Source: Ascochyta rabiei | Taxonomy: Eukaryota > Ascomycota > Dothideomycetes > Pleosporales > Didymellaceae | Length of the DNA: 64,000 nt | Reading direction: 5' to 3' | NCBI RefSeq assembly: GCF_004011695.2 | Contig: NC_082416.1 | Location: forward strand, 310,001-374,000 | Shown here: positions 21,431 to 34,400 of the stretch, one piece after another | Position numbering within the stretch: the first letter of the stretch is position 1 | Layout of the letters: each line of letters opens with the position of its first letter | Position numbers and translations under genes: made by a program | Notes under the pieces: model-generated | The model's input: only the letters and a program-made list of their open reading frames with translations | What the model was told of the DNA's origin: nothing | The model's database searches: none

Positions 21431-23545
21431 GTTTGTTCCAGAATGAACTGCAAAGAGGGTTGATGTATATTGAATCTTGTCAAGCTCATCCAAGACTTTA
21501 TAAGCATTTCTAGCATTTTGTAACGCGATTTTTACCTGCGTGCTTTACCCAGACTGAGCAGTTCTTCCGGGCGCCAAGTCCTTGGCTACTATGTGGTGCG
21601 CAAAGGTTGTTGCTACAAAGCTCGATGTGGAATCTCAGATCTGGTATTTGGGAAGTTGTGGTTGCCAAGCGATGTCATTGGCGGAGTAACTCGAGAGGTA
21701 ATATGGGAGCCAAACGCGTTGGAACCGAACACCACGAACAAGTGCGAAAGCCGACAATGGTGCACGTGGAGATGCGTTACGAGTTTTCCGACAGGAGAAA
21801 GTACCCGAGTGAGCCAGTGAAAGCTATCTGTGTTCTCTACACCCGGAAATACTATGATAGGCTAGAAAGAGACAGTGCTGTAAGTTAAGATCACCAAATC
21901 TTCAAGTATGCGTGTACGAACGGTACAGAGCCCCATTGGCCTGTGGTCTATCTTCGGACGTTGCACTCTAATCACGAAACCCACGTTGACCCTCTCTGTG
22001 GCCTTCTCTATACAGCTCTACGAAACAAGTGTCTCTACACAGCAATTTATTCCTCGGGATGCACTACCGCTTGACATGGGGGTTATGCTGATTCCAGACG
22101 AAGACATGACCCAGTCCTCCGTCTGGGCCGGGCTCTTTATCATGTCATTTCTTGCTGGACTGGATCTCTGCTCCTCCATTGACTTCCTCCTTCTGAAGCC
22201 CTATCACTTAAGCACCCGCGCATGTCCAATCTCCTTGACCCAGAATGTATGCGTCACCTTCTCGCCAGTGATCTGGAATCAGTCCCATTCATTATCCTTG
22301 AAGAGGACGCCGCTCGGATGCCGTTGGCTTGATACGCAGCCTCGAGGGTTGGACAGTGCGCTCGGGCTCAACAGACTGATTGGATAGTGACACGGTTGGA
22401 TGGCGGAAGGCCGACTTCATGATGATGGAGATTATGGGTTTGGTGGGTTGCCAAAGACTGGCGGAGTGCTTTGCGTGGACACCCATTTTTGATGGTACGA
22501 AGCCGGTAGGAGGGAGAGATGATCGGGCTTTCATCTCTGACGGTATGTAGATGGCGTCGTAAGGACTTCCCGAAGCGTTCTTGAGCACCGAAAAGTCAAG
22601 TTGTCTGTAGCTGCTTGGTTATGTGAGCTGTGTCCGATGAGCTAGTAGTGGTTGCTGAGAGCGCGATGTTACATAACATTAGAACTTCGATTAGGAGACT
22701 AGTGAAAGACCGAGGGTGTTACATTGTCAAGTCACACTCCTACGCAATTTGCATATTCGGCCTCTCACACGTGCTGTCTGCCGAAGCTCGGTTCTCGTTT
22801 TCACAGAGTTGAGCTGTAGAAGACTATAATGTATTAGGAAAAATGTCCTGGTGGAAGCTGAGCCCCGATGCAGCGGCTTGGGACTTCTAACACTCTTACA
22901 GTTCGCTGGAGCTACAATGTACGGCATCCTTGTACACGATCACAGGTAATCAGCCTGTCAGCCAAGGAACGTGAGCCGCATTTACCGATGACAGTCATTG
23001 AATGAAATGAACTGTAAGGATTGACTGTCAATAGAGAAAAGAGGAAAAGATTAGTCGCTGAAAAACAATCGGCATATTGGAGCTTGAATAAACATGGACT
23101 GGCTGTGAAGCAGTGAGACTAGGGGCTGAGTGAGAGTGAAGTCAGAAAGAAGAGCTTAGAGGGGGTAAGCAAGATGATCCGAAGTCCTGTATGGTCTTGC
23201 GAAGTATGTGAGCAATCGTACACGTTGTGGAGGCATCGCAGGGGAGGCTTAGTGTACGTCGTAATCGTTTCGGTCGTTTTCATGGCGCATCACGCCAAAG
23301 TGTCTGAGTACCCCAACACATCACAACAAGACTCCAGCTTTTGCACTTTTTGGATTGTTCCATTGACCAGCCGACCTATACATATCTCATGACGCCGTCA
23401 TCGTGTTCCGGTTCGGCCGGTATGTAAGCCGCGTCACTGAAAGGTCGTGACTATTTCCACCCCAGTAATGGGAATATGCACCGTTGATCCGTGTTGAGCA
23501 CCCCCGAGAAAGGCAAATGGCGAAAGAAAGGGCGAAAGAAGGCGC
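21431..23545. other. Intergenic, no supported gene
   Basis: 2.1 kb. Plus-strand frames at 21593-21888 and 21908-22387 lack family features; their codon make-up is not distinct from background. Confidence 0.45.
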
Positions 23546-24058
23546 TTAGTCGAAGAGACCAAAGCCCATGTCGTCGTCTGACTCCTCCTTCTCTGTAGTA
23601 ATTTGTCAGTTTCTGACTTGCAAACGTCGAGTGCGTGCGGTGTAGCGTACCCTCAGCCTTCTCCTCAGCGGGCGCGGCCTCAGCAGCGGCGTCACCACCA
23701 GCGGCAGCGCCGCCAGCAGCAGCACCAGCAGCGGGCGCGCCGCCGCCGGAGCCGACGTTCAGGAGCAGGTCCTTGACGTCCTTGCCCTCAAGAGCCTGTC
23801 CATTGTATCAGAAAAGGTATCCCATGTCTTCTTTCACCCGCGAATGCGCACCTTGGCGAACAGGGTTGTCCAGATGGGCTCGACCTCCTCGATCTTTGCG
23901 GCCTTGATCAGGGACTGGAGCTTGTCGGCCTGGAAGAATTAGCACCTGCGCTCTCATCGCGATGTTCAAGTCCACTTCAGGAATCGTACAGTGATGTCGA
24001 CACCGTCATCAGCGAGGATGAGGGCTGCGTAGGATGTGGCGAGCTCGGAGGTAGACAT
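23546..24058 (-). CDS. RPP1: 60S acidic ribosomal protein P1
   Basis: Four exons (24058-23990, 23929-23852, 23795-23651, 23592-23546) and introns of 56-59 nt give 112 residues. The N-terminal helical dimerisation domain reads [20 protein letters not shown], then [20 protein letters not shown] and [19 protein letters not shown]. An Ala/Gly-rich hinge leads to the universal stalk tail [13 protein letters not shown], which binds the GTPase centre of elongation factors. P1 forms P1/P2 dimers on P0 in the ribosomal stalk. The four-exon structure for such a short protein is typical of filamentous ascomycete ribosomal genes. It is divergent from the UPF0662 gene, with 327 bp between starts. Confidence 0.97.
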
Positions 24059-24385
24059 TGCGACGGTGGTTATCGTGTGAAGGATAGGTGTCGGTCGAGG
24101 TGTTGCAGTTCGCGATACTCGTGGATTTCGATGGGCTGTGTGAGATTAGGGTCTCGCTAAACAGAAGGTGCCTTTACCGCTTTGGTGCTAGAGTGAAAGG
24201 GACTGTGCTCGTGCACGTGATCAAGTGACGTATCAGCTCCCCCACCATGGATTCAACTTGGCTGCCGAATCGGTCCACTGGCACATTGTATATCTGAACG
24301 CAGCAGACCACTTCGTCCCAGATTATCCCTGCCCTGTTGTTCGAAGAACTGCTCTGCTGCTGCCCATTGACGTTTGTAACGCACA

Positions 24386-26148
24386 ATGACAGACTCCCCA
24401 CTACCGAGGATCCCGCTGGACCCGAAAGAGCAGCCCATCCTCGACAAGCTGCAGGCGATACGCACGCAGCTCGAGTTGCTGAAACGCGACCGATCGACAT
24501 ATGTTAGGAGCCAGGATGTCCTCCAACTCTACGATCAAGTCATCGAACAGGTGATGATCCTTAACGAGATTCGGGTAACGAAGCGCCTCGAACAGAACAA
24601 GGGTACGCCTACTGGCCGGACTTTTGGCGGTGCAGTCGCTCATATGATACGACAGTCGATTACATGCTAGACGATTGTTTTCAGCTTATATCACTGGCAT
24701 ACATGACAATAGGGAAGAACCATGAGCCGCCAGCTGTGTAAGTTGCCACTCTTGCCGCCACCGTCAACGAATCTACTGACCACGTGCTGCAGCTACTCTT
24801 ACGTCTCCACAGCAAAGGTACCCATAACTTGACACTCGTTCCATTTTACAGTTACTGACTCGACAAAGCGACTGCTGGATCATCTCAAGGAAGCAATGTT
24901 CTACTCGCCCAAGGATCTGGACGGTATTGGTGGCCACCTGAAAGAGTGTCGGCGCTATGTTGACAGGGGCTCGGAGGAGTATAGCCCTCATCTCTTGACT
25001 TTGCTCGACGCTCGCATCAAGGTGTGCGAAGAGACAATAGCAGCACTGCGACTGAACCTATCAGACCTAACGCCAGAGTTGACGCCGAAATGGGACAAAC
25101 TCGTGTCCTTGCTTCGTTCGTTGGCAGGCTGTAACGCAAGGTCGAAATTCCCCAACGAAGAGGTTGATGCGTATGCGAAGGAGCTTTACGAACTTGAAGA
25201 AGAACTTAGGAAGGACGGAATTGTGGCGTATGAGAGCACTGGTTCGACGGAGGACAAGCTCATTGAGATGGCCAAGAAGATGCAGTTAAATGACGCACAA
25301 TCAGAAACGCCACCAACAGCCACAACATTGATTTCGCAACTCCTTCGAAGAAACCTTCTGTGGGTAGCTTTGATCAAGGAAAAGTCAGCGCTCCGGATCC
25401 ACCTGGCAAAATCCGCGGCTAACAGTCGAACAGGCAAGGGCGAATCAATCCTGCTTTCCAAGACGTGTACGATAAGCTTCTGTCCATCCGAAACAAGCTG
25501 GAGAAGCTCTCGCTCACACAAGCATGGTCTTTACGCGAAACGGACCTTTGGGACTTTCAGCGGCAATTGGACCGTGTAGACGAATCTCGAGTTGATGGCA
25601 ACTTCTTCGATGCACTTGGCAGGCCCGCCGAAATCTACGAACAGAGGGTAAATTTCGATATCAGCGCTGAACATACACTGTGCCTAACAAGTGCCTAGAC
25701 ACTCCTCTATCTTCTGCGCAAGAGCTACGCTATCATCTACCAACTGCTTCTGACTTCCGAGCCTGTTTCCGAAGCTCTTCTACCGATTTACAACCAATTG
25801 ACGACCCTGAGAAAATGCTTGCTTGAGGTCAAGAAGCTTGGCGGGGTCTCTTCGCCACGGGAGCTGTACCCATACAGCATGAAGGTACTTGAGTCGTGCA
25901 ATTCTATCTTTGAATGCCATACTGATGAAAACGTGTAGCTCAACTCCATTGACAACATGCGCATCGACGGAAAGTTCATGGTCGGCGATGAGATCCCAGA
26001 CGGGCAAGGGAGCGTTACCCAACTCTTGGAGGAGTGTTTCGATCTGGCTTACGAACTGAGGAACGATGCGGAGGACAGCAGCTCGGCAGAAGCAGAAGCA
26101 ACGCCACAAAGCGAGACTCCCAGCGAGCCTGTTGTCGCGGAGTCATGA
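24386..26148 (+). CDS. UPF0662-family protein, possible frameshift near 25300-25435
   Basis: Exons: 24386-24602, 24671-24737, 24793-24817 (25 nt), 24869 to about 25383, 25434-25647, 25699-25884, 25939-26148. The family opening is clear: ILDKLQAIRTQLELLKRDRS, LYDQVIEQVMILNEIRVTKRL, then RLLDHLKEAMFYSPKDL, and later INPAFQDVYDKLLSIRNKLE, WDFQRQLDRVDESRVDGNF and SIDNMRIDGKFMVGDEIP. Around 25300-25435 two frames compete. The frame coming from upstream yields an unlikely LISQLLRRNLLWVALIKEK, while the other gives the more typical low-complexity TPSKKPSVGSFDQG. A one-base indel there, or a weak GTCAGC donor at 25384, would explain the switch. The family is widespread in fungi and of unknown biochemical role (S. 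pombe SPAC30C2.08 is a member). Helix-rich, cytosolic by appearance. Confidence 0.82.
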
Positions 26149-26302
26149 TTTTTTGATCGTCCTTGTTTGGTGGCGTTTGGTCAAATTCGGATCATTGGCA
26201 GCCCGACGTCAATGCGTTAATACTGGAGTGGACTGAGGGGGTGCTCGGTGGCTTTTCGCGCTCTGTGTTAATGTTTTGTACATGTATTCGCGTATTCAAC
26301 GC

Positions 26303-26951
26303 TCAATCGAACTGTATCTGGTTGAACATTTCAAGCTCTTCTTCGGGCGGCGGGGTGATGGGAGCATCTGCGTCCTTGAACGTGAGGTAACTCCCGTATG
26401 ATATACCTTTTGTTTTCTTGTTAAAGAATGATGCGTCGATCTTGATCATCCACTTACAGAGCTCCTGGCCAACGGGAATGTCGCGTAACGCTCTGTACGT
26501 GATGATCAAGCGTTCTGGGTCTCGGTCCCACACAATGTTTTGGTCTTGGGCGGAATGATTGAACATGGAGCCCAAGCCCAGTATTACGGCCTGGGCCACT
26601 TGCTTATCACCATTGGAGTCTACGACCGGCCAGTTGCTATTTTGCACGTGAGCAAACATGTTGCAAGCGAGCGATCTAGAAATCCGCTTACTATGTGTAG
26701 TGGTACAAAGAAGTGTGTTCGATGTGGGTCTTGTTCTCATCCAGCCCCAGAATTAAGACCGGACAGACATCGATTACAGTTTTTGCGGGAATTGTCTTGG
26801 TTGCATACACTCCTCGACCTGCATACAGTCAGCCCATCCGGCTCGTCCAAGTTGGCAGATGTTGCGATTGACCTTTGGGTGTATCCACTTTGATGTACAG
26901 ATCTGGACAGCGCTGTAAAGGAACATCGGATTTACTCGATGGCGTAGCCAT
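26303..26951 (-). CDS. Small SET-domain protein
   Basis: Exons 26951-26873, 26818-26692, 26636-26458 and 26406-26303, with introns of 54, 55 and 51 nt all in phase, give about 162 residues. Nearly the whole protein is one SET fold: GRGVYATKTIPAKTVIDVCP (SET-I start), HTSLYHYTYNWP, LGLGSMFNHSAQDQNIVW (the N-H-S pseudoknot motif that binds S-adenosylmethionine), ERLIITYRALRDIPVGQELCISYG (catalytic Tyr region). Such short SET proteins are usually lysine methyltransferases of unknown target; no post-SET cysteines are present. The ATG at 26951 (MATPSSKSDVPLQ) was chosen over an upstream in-frame ATG at 27110, which would run into the neighbour's promoter. Confidence 0.88.
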
Positions 26952-27139
26952 ACTGTATAGATAGGAAGAAGCATTTCTCTCCTCAAGAGCGGCTTGAAAA
27001 GTTTTGAGCGAGCCGTGCCAAAATTTAGCACTTGCACAGTGGGCTCGATCCGTCCTCCCGAGCAACGCGCGCGGGAATGCCCCACATCCTTCGGCACCCA
27101 GCTCCCGCACCTGATCTTCGACCTGGAAGCGTTGCAGAT
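26952..27139. promoter_or_regulatory. Divergent promoter, SET protein / TRAPPC13
   Basis: 188 bp between opposed start codons, the tightest divergent pair in the window. No TATA box is evident. Confidence 0.5.
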
Positions 27140-28427
27140 ATGGCTCACCAGCGCAACCAGCCCTCGATGGGCGACTCGCTCAAGACACCTCATTCGGTGA
27201 GCCTAAAGGTGCTGAGGTAGGTTCTGCCCAGAGCCTGGTTCGAAGCAAAGCTGACTGTACCCCTACAGATTGTCACGTCCATCGCTCGCAACACAGTACC
27301 CGCTGCCGAACTCGCAGGAGCTTGGAATCTCGCCCAAAGCCTCGCTCGCATATCCATCCGACCATAACACGGCCGACAGGTTCATTCTCAGTCCGGCTCT
27401 GAGCCTCCCCGAGGCTTTTGGCAGCGCCTATGTCGGCGAAACGTTCTCGTGTACGCTATGCGCCAACAACGAACTGCTTCCCTCGGACAACACCAAAGCA
27501 ATCAGTGGCGTGAGGATACAAGGCGACATGCAGACTCCGTCGAACCCCACAGGCGCGCCTTTGGACCTCGCCGGTGCCGACGGCGAGCTTGACGGCGACA
27601 TGTCTCCCGCGCCCGGCGAGTCACTGCAGCGCATACTGAGATTCGAGCTGAAGGAAGAAGGCAACCATGTCCTGGCGGTCACAGTCACATACACAGAAAC
27701 ACTGCTTGGAGAGGGCAGGGCTTCCGGTGGCCGAGTGCGAACATTCCGGAAGCTATACCAGTTTGTTGCGCAGCAGCTACTGAGCGTGCGCACCAAAGCT
27801 GGGGGGCTGAGCCAGAGAGACGGCGTGTCCAGATACCTCCTGGAAGCACAGTTGGAGAATATGGGCGAGGCTGCTGTATGCTTGGAGGTACGTCTACCAG
27901 CTACGCAATTTTGTTTACAAACGTTCGACTGCACGCGTCTCCGCAAGCTTCATCAAACTCAAACACCTCCCCTGCAACCGCATAATGGTTACCATCTATT
28001 GCAACACTAGCCCCTTGATGATGCATGCACGATTTTCGCGCATCATGCATGCGGGCCCGGTGTTTCTCGAAGAGCCCGTCCCATCCCTCCACCACCGTCA
28101 ACCAGAAACCTGGGTGTACAGGCGTGCGCGACTGACACACGACAGGCAGTCAGCGTGAATCCAAAGCCGCCCCTGAAATCGACATCTCTGAACTGGGACA
28201 TGCCTGCTCCAGGATCTGACCAAGCCAACGCCCCTATACTAACGCCTCGCGATGTCATACAAGTAGCTTTCCTTCTCGAGCAGCCAGACGTCGATGAGTC
28301 GCGTGACGATGCCTCAACGGCAGCAGGTGGCGGCAAGAAGGTTCTCGGACAGCTGGCCATTCAGTGGCGGAGCCCACTGGGCGACCGAGGATCTTTGAGC
28401 ACCGGTTGGCTGACGAGCCGACGATGA
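27140..28427 (+). CDS. TRAPPC13: Trafficking protein particle complex subunit 13
   Basis: Exons 27140-27216, 27269-27887 and 28146-28427, giving 325 residues. Intron 1 is 52 nt, while intron 2 is 258 nt, several times the local norm. DUF974/TRAPPC13 landmarks: HSVSLKVLRLSRPSLA at the start, ILSPALSLPEAFGSAYVGE with TFSCTLCANNELL (beta-sandwich), GNHVLAVTVTYTETLLGEG, FRKLYQFVAQQLLSVRTK, then YLLEAQLENMGEAAVCLE joined across the intron to AVSVNPKPPLKSTSLNWD. The subunit belongs to TRAPP III-type Rab exchange complexes acting in secretion and autophagy. The C-terminus GDRGSLSTGWLTSR is typical of the fungal form. Confidence 0.9.
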
Positions 28428-30985
28428 GGCTACGATAGAGTTTGGCAAACCTTACCCTATTCTCCGGCAGAGTGTTTGGCTTTGGCACCTGCAGCGCCCC
28501 CCAACTCGTTGGGTCTGTCGGTGCTACCTGAGTGCCGAGTTGTTCGGAGGCGTCTCCGGATGTCTCCTCCACGCTTGATTGGAGAAGGCTGAGGCGATTC
28601 TCGGTAACGGACCGAGCGAGACGACGATGCACAGATACGCTGGATGCAAAGCTACTGAGATAGCAGGCTTGAAGACTGGTGCCTGGATTTCATTGGGCGC
28701 CTCGGAAGCGAGGTTGCAAGACCATCGAAGCTGTCATCCGGCGAGGTCAATTTACTCCAGACATGGCAGAAGGGTATGCAAACATGAGTTTGAAGTCGCG
28801 AACGTGTGCTCGGGTGTACAAGAGGCCTGTGTGTGCCTCCAACACACGCTGTACGTTGCGATCAAGATTGAATCGAAATCCTCAGGGTTCTCCCATGCGC
28901 ATCGTGCGGATCTTGTCCCTTCGCTGCCGTACTTTGTACCTAGCTGGAGCCTGATTGCGGAGGACGGGTGGCCCCTCGCCTATCCACACTGCCAGACGGA
29001 GTGAGCCAAGCAAATGCCCTGACGGCAACAATCTACACACAGCACTACACTCCAAGCACTCTACTTGCCGCGCAAACCTGCAGTGCGCCCCCAAGAAGTT
29101 GCAACCACGTACCCTGTGCGCGAGTCGCAGGGCCCCCTCCATAGGTAGCCAGGTCGGCGACACAGATCTGCCACTTCCCCGCTAATCCGCCTCGGAGGCT
29201 GAATCCCACTGCAGTTGCGTCGCTCGGCAAGGTACCCCAGAGTTTGGCGCGTTTGCGCGGTGGGGCATCTTGGTGCGACGGCAGGGGGACGGCAAAAATC
29301 TCCCCAGTCCCACGTTGAGTGCGCGGCATTGCTGGCGCAATTTTGCGACTTTTTAAGATTGCAAGATGTGAACCGTTGAAGGGTCTTGCGAGGGTCCTGG
29401 GTGAGATCGTCGCGGGCTGTGATGAAAAGTGGGATGGCCGAGGTGACCTAGTGGCGCAGGACATTGGCGACGACGACGATGGTGATGAGGACGAGCCAGG
29501 TGGGTTCGAATGGAAAGAAAATTGGGGACAGGATCAAGTGGTTGATTGGACGCTTGTCATGTACCTATGGGCCTGCTGTCAATTGATCCCAGACTGTACC
29601 ATCAGTGATCAGTGGTTACGGACTTGTCTCTGCATTATCGAATCTGACATGAGTATGTTTTGATCGTTGCCAGGCCCTGACGCTGACCACGTTCACATTA
29701 CTCTCTTGCAGATTCGGAGACATGCGTCCGCAAATTGTCACGAGCTGCCTACTCGGGTTGCCTGTCTGTATATGCGCTGGGCATTGTGCCTGAATGAGAC
29801 GTTGAAAATGCCACATGCAGGGGGGTGGAACCACATTCGTATTACACGCACATTAGCCACGGTGATCCTCCTCTAGATTACGAGTCTCCTACCAACGATT
29901 GCGTTCCCAGGCTGATAGGCAGTCGACGGTCACGCACCGGCTTGAAAAGTATGCATGTGCGCCGCTTGTGCTGTGCGCAACGGTTGCAGGAGGCGACTTG
30001 CATTGTGTCAGCGGCAGGACGCAGGTTGACATTTGGCAGATGGTACTGTGCACCGTTGACGTTGCACGCAGTGGTGGTTTGGCTGGGCTCCTATGGGCAA
30101 GGTAGCAGGCGCTCTACAGCTGAAACAAGAGGCGCTGATGCTGGCAGTGGGATGATTGCGTGTAGATATGGCCGTTGGACATTATCCGTAGTTGGCATTC
30201 AGTCGACGAAGCAGGGATTGGCGGGTACTGACTGGAGCATCCTTGTTCGCCCTCACGTTCACGTCCACACTCAGGACCACGTGTGGAGGATCGCCAAACG
30301 CAAGTCAGGAGAGAGCGCAGAAGCTGTCCTGAGCTGGGAGCCAAAACGGGCTCCGAAGCATTTGGCGCGTCTGCCTGCCTGGCTACTCGCGTTTGTTGGT
30401 GGCGTGGTGGCTTCGTCGCTCGCTGGTCGTCGCTCGTCGCCCGCTGGAGTGCACGCCAAAGATAGCCGCGGTTGCGCATCCTTAGCCCCTGAGCCAAACA
30501 CGCGTCCCAGATAGGCAAGGGCCGGCCAAGCGATTTCCAAATGCGTGCCGTGTCGCCAGCACCCCTGCCGTCCAAGCGTCTGCACCTCCTGCCGGCGAGC
30601 GGTCAACACCGCGTGCCCCAACCACAGGGCAGCAGAACGGATGCTTTGTCCGTGGAGAGCCAGCGCCCGCCGACGCGTCGCTCCAGGGCGTGCTCAGTGG
30701 CTCACGACGTCGGCGCTGGCGTGCCTGGCGCTCGTCCGCGTTCGTGGACTGGGTGGACTCGCAGCCAGGGTAGGGCCAGGTCTGACAGGCCACTGAGCGT
30801 CAGAGGAGCGGGAGGTGTCGCGCGCCAGGCCCAACGCGTCACAGCCACGGCACGATAAGGTCGCGGATGGTGTGGGTCCCAGAGGCATTGCAGGGGATCT
30901 GGGCAAGCAGCTTGGAGCCCTCATTTGTATGGCCTGTGACCGGCCGAGAAGCCCACACGGACAAGGACCCTCTTCTTCTTGCTAC

Positions 30986-31016
<31 letters not shown>

Positions 31017-31498
31017 ACCGCTGCTGCTGCTACCGCTGCTACGGCTGCGTTGCTGCGTCTGTTGCGTCTCGCTGCATCATCCACTTGCTTTGTTCATTGG
31101 TTCACTCGGAGCCACTCTCCTCTGCTGCCCGCCCAACGCCCTGCAAACGCTCCACAACACACGCCTTTCACCCACGCACTCGCCCCGGCCCCGCGTGCAC
31201 CTGCCCTCACCGCACTCGCTTCTGGCTAACCCCCCCGTCCTCGTTGTGCTTTGCGCGTACGCAGCCGGCGCCCGTGCAACCGCTTTCTCCCTCTGCCACG
31301 GTCGCACAATCTCAAGCCTTCCCGTGCACGCCGTCTGCGCTTCATTACACAAACAAACCGTTGGAGCTGGCGTCCAATCCCCAATGACCTGACGCCGCGG
31401 CCACTCTCGACGCCCTACAGCCTGCCACCGCGCGCTCGACACTCTTTTGGCACTCGCTTTTCTTTTTTGGATCTCCCATGCCCTGTTAGCCGCCCGAC
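28428..31498. other. 3 kb intergenic, GC-rich to the right
   Basis: No supported gene. Open frames on both strands at 28579-30621 overlap each other heavily and have no domain signal. From about 30270 the sequence is GC-rich and then carries a CTG repeat; it is probably the regulatory region and 5' UTR of the DENN gene. Confidence 0.45.
30981..31050. repeat. CTG/CTA trinucleotide tract
   Basis: About 70 bp of imperfect CTG units with CTA, CCG and CGG interruptions, roughly 450 bp before the DENN start codon. It reads as poly-Leu or poly-Cys frames, which are artefacts. Confidence 0.8.
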
Positions 31499-34400
31499 AT
31501 GGCTCCCCTTTCTTCCGCCGAGGGCTCCTCCGCCCCGCTCGCCGACTACTTCTTCATATCTGGTATCGAGAGCTCGCAGGTCTACGACGAGCGCCTCCAG
31601 CCGAGCGGCGTCGTCTCCCCGCTTGCGTCCCCACCAGTCGATGAGACGATCGAAGAGGACCGCGCCCTCGAGACCGATTCGATTCGCCCAACATCACAGG
31701 ACGGCCTGCCCAATGGCGGCAGCACCCACCGGCGGTCCGGACAGCGCATGAGCGAGCACCGCCAATCAATCGGCACCATCACTGGCATCGACAGCAAACC
31801 AACGGTGACAGCCAGCAACCGCAGCAGCGCTACCATCAAAGGCCTGAACCTTGGCGGGCCCGGCCTTAGTGATGTCGACTTTGAGAATGCGCTGCGCAAG
31901 TTCGCCTCGGAGCGAGACACCTTCCTGGAGGAGATACAGTTCAGCGCAGGAGTCACGCAGCAGAGCCGCCAAACGCCCACGAGGCCACGCCCAAGACCCC
32001 CACGCGTCTCACAGGCACCGAGCGTTAGCGCAGAAGATGGGATCGCGAACCTGCGCTCAGGCGTAGGGAGCATTCGAAGGCGCCTGTCGACCATGCAGAG
32101 CAGTCTGAAAAGGCAGCCTTCGACAGCACGTCAGTGTGAGTCTCGTCTCGAGAAGCTTCGTGACACCAGCCGTGTGCAGACAAGGATTACTTGCTTTTTG
32201 GCCGACCAATACTGACATCCTTGCAGCCTCAATACGAACGTCCAAGCGCATGTCAGGCTACAATTCGGTGATTCCAGCGCCGCAACCGTTCAATCCAGAG
32301 CCCAACATGCACCCGCTCTTGCGCCGCTATGAGCCCGTGCTACTGGACCGCTATCCGCCCAGGAACATGGTCGAGGAGCTCAAGCGACGAAATCCCTTCC
32401 CGGACTATGTGCCCATGTTCGCTTTCCCAGATGATGTCAGCGTGGTTTCCTCTGACGAGCGACCGAAGACGCAATGGCATGGTTTCGCCATGACCAATGG
32501 CGACAGCTCCAAGCTCTACGGTATCACCATGGTTGTCTGGTTGCCACTGAACGCCACTGCAGCAGAAGGACTCGAGCGTCAGTGTGAAGAATGGAGAAGA
32601 AATCATATGAATACAGAAGAGAGGGAACTGGCAAGCAGCCTAGGTGAACGTCTCGCACTGGAACGGGCGAAATTGTCGCAGCTCTTGGCTAAGCTGCCAA
32701 CCGTCCAGCCGGACTCCGATGAACGAGACAATCTAGATGACGAGATAGGCGCAGTGGAAGAGAAGATCCAGCTCATGACAGACCTTCTTCGACCAGTGAG
32801 GCACGGTGCAGCATCGAAGATCGAGGGGCTGACCGACGGAGAGACCGGCCTTTGGATTCCACGTGCTTACGGTGTGATGGGGAGGGAGGCCAGTCTCACG
32901 CCACTGTGGAAAGAATGGCTAAAGGCGATTGTCGTCCCCATGACAAACGGTGCTGTCCTGCGTGTTCCTCCAAGCTCACCACGAGTGGGCATGTGGCAAC
33001 CACTCGAACGATACGTTGTCAACCTCTGCGCAGAGGCTCTTAGTCCGATTACCTCCATCACTCAGGTTGAGCTGGCTGTACGTGAGCTTCGAATGTACGC
33101 CCGTAAAGAAGCTCTGAACGAAATTCCTGGATCTCGCAACATCGACCTCTACGCCCTCTTCCGTTGTCTGTCGATACCGAACATCGTCACGCTCTTTGAG
33201 TACGTCCTCTCCGAGGCAAGGATCATCCTTCTTTCATCTCACACAGCTATGCTCCACCTCGCAAGCATGGCCATCACAAACCTCATCTACCCGTTTCAGT
33301 GGTGCGGCGTCTTCATTCCCGTCTTGCCAGCCCGTCTTGTGCAAACAATCGAGGCACCGTGCCCGTACATCGTAGGCATTGAGCGACGATACGAACCTAC
33401 CGACTACCCAGATGACGACTTTGTGCTAGTTGATCTGGACCAGAACTCGATCGTGTCGAACGGACCTCCGCCCCCGCCTCTGCCTCGCCAGCAGCGCCGA
33501 AAGCTCACCTCTCTCCTTCAGCACTCGGCACCGCACCATATGCGCTACGGTGTTCCCACTGGACCTCCAGCTTATGCTGTGGAAGCATTTCCATATGACA
33601 CCTTCTGTTCAGAGAATCCAGGTATCTTTACGCCTAAAGCACACGCATCGACCGTACAGACCTACGTCGGTCTCAACTCCACATCGTTTGGCTCTGTTAC
33701 AGGACCAGCCAGCGGACGTCCACTAATCTACAACGCATTTTTGCAATCAGGTGCCCATAGTCGTGGCAGCGACAGGCCCTCCACATCCTCCACGGTCAGG
33801 ACCTTCTCGAACTCACCACCTTCACCGAAGGTTTCTCCTGTGTCGACGGTCTTTCCACCTATGCCTAGCACTCCAATTTCCCGTAGTGATTCAGGCTACG
33901 CGCTGCAGGCGAACCTGCGCGAGAAGCGCTCAGCCCATTTCGACGCTCAGTCGCGGCGTAGTTCTTCGGTAAGTTCAATGACTCGGCTTCTTACTCGAGT
34001 AGTTTGTTGACAAATATGGTTAGTTTGGGTTCGAAAAGGTACCACAGACGAGGAGGCCCAGCCAACCGATGCTGGGCCATGCGCCGAGCGCTTCAACATC
34101 TTCGTTGAGTCAGGAGTTGCGCGCGGGATCTTCTTACGCGCCGTCGGTGTACGCTCAATCCACGCTGGCAGCGTCGACGATCATGCCTGGCATGGCGATG
34201 CAGCCCGTGCGCAGTACGGCGAGTGTGCAGTGGCAGGAAGGCCATTGTCTGCAGTGGAGGCCGCACGAAGACAAGGCTACCTGCTCCATCTGTGAGGAAA
34301 AGTCGGATGAAGGGCTGTATCGATGCTCTGGTAAGTTTCAGATCACACCCTAATATAGCTCCTGTCTGACCCCGCACAGGATGCACCACCCATGCTCACG

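Noticed and set aside
27232..27250. GGTTCGAAGC inside TRAPPC13 intron 1, B-box-like
   Set aside because: No T-stem (CCTGG against CAAAG) and no acceptor partner.
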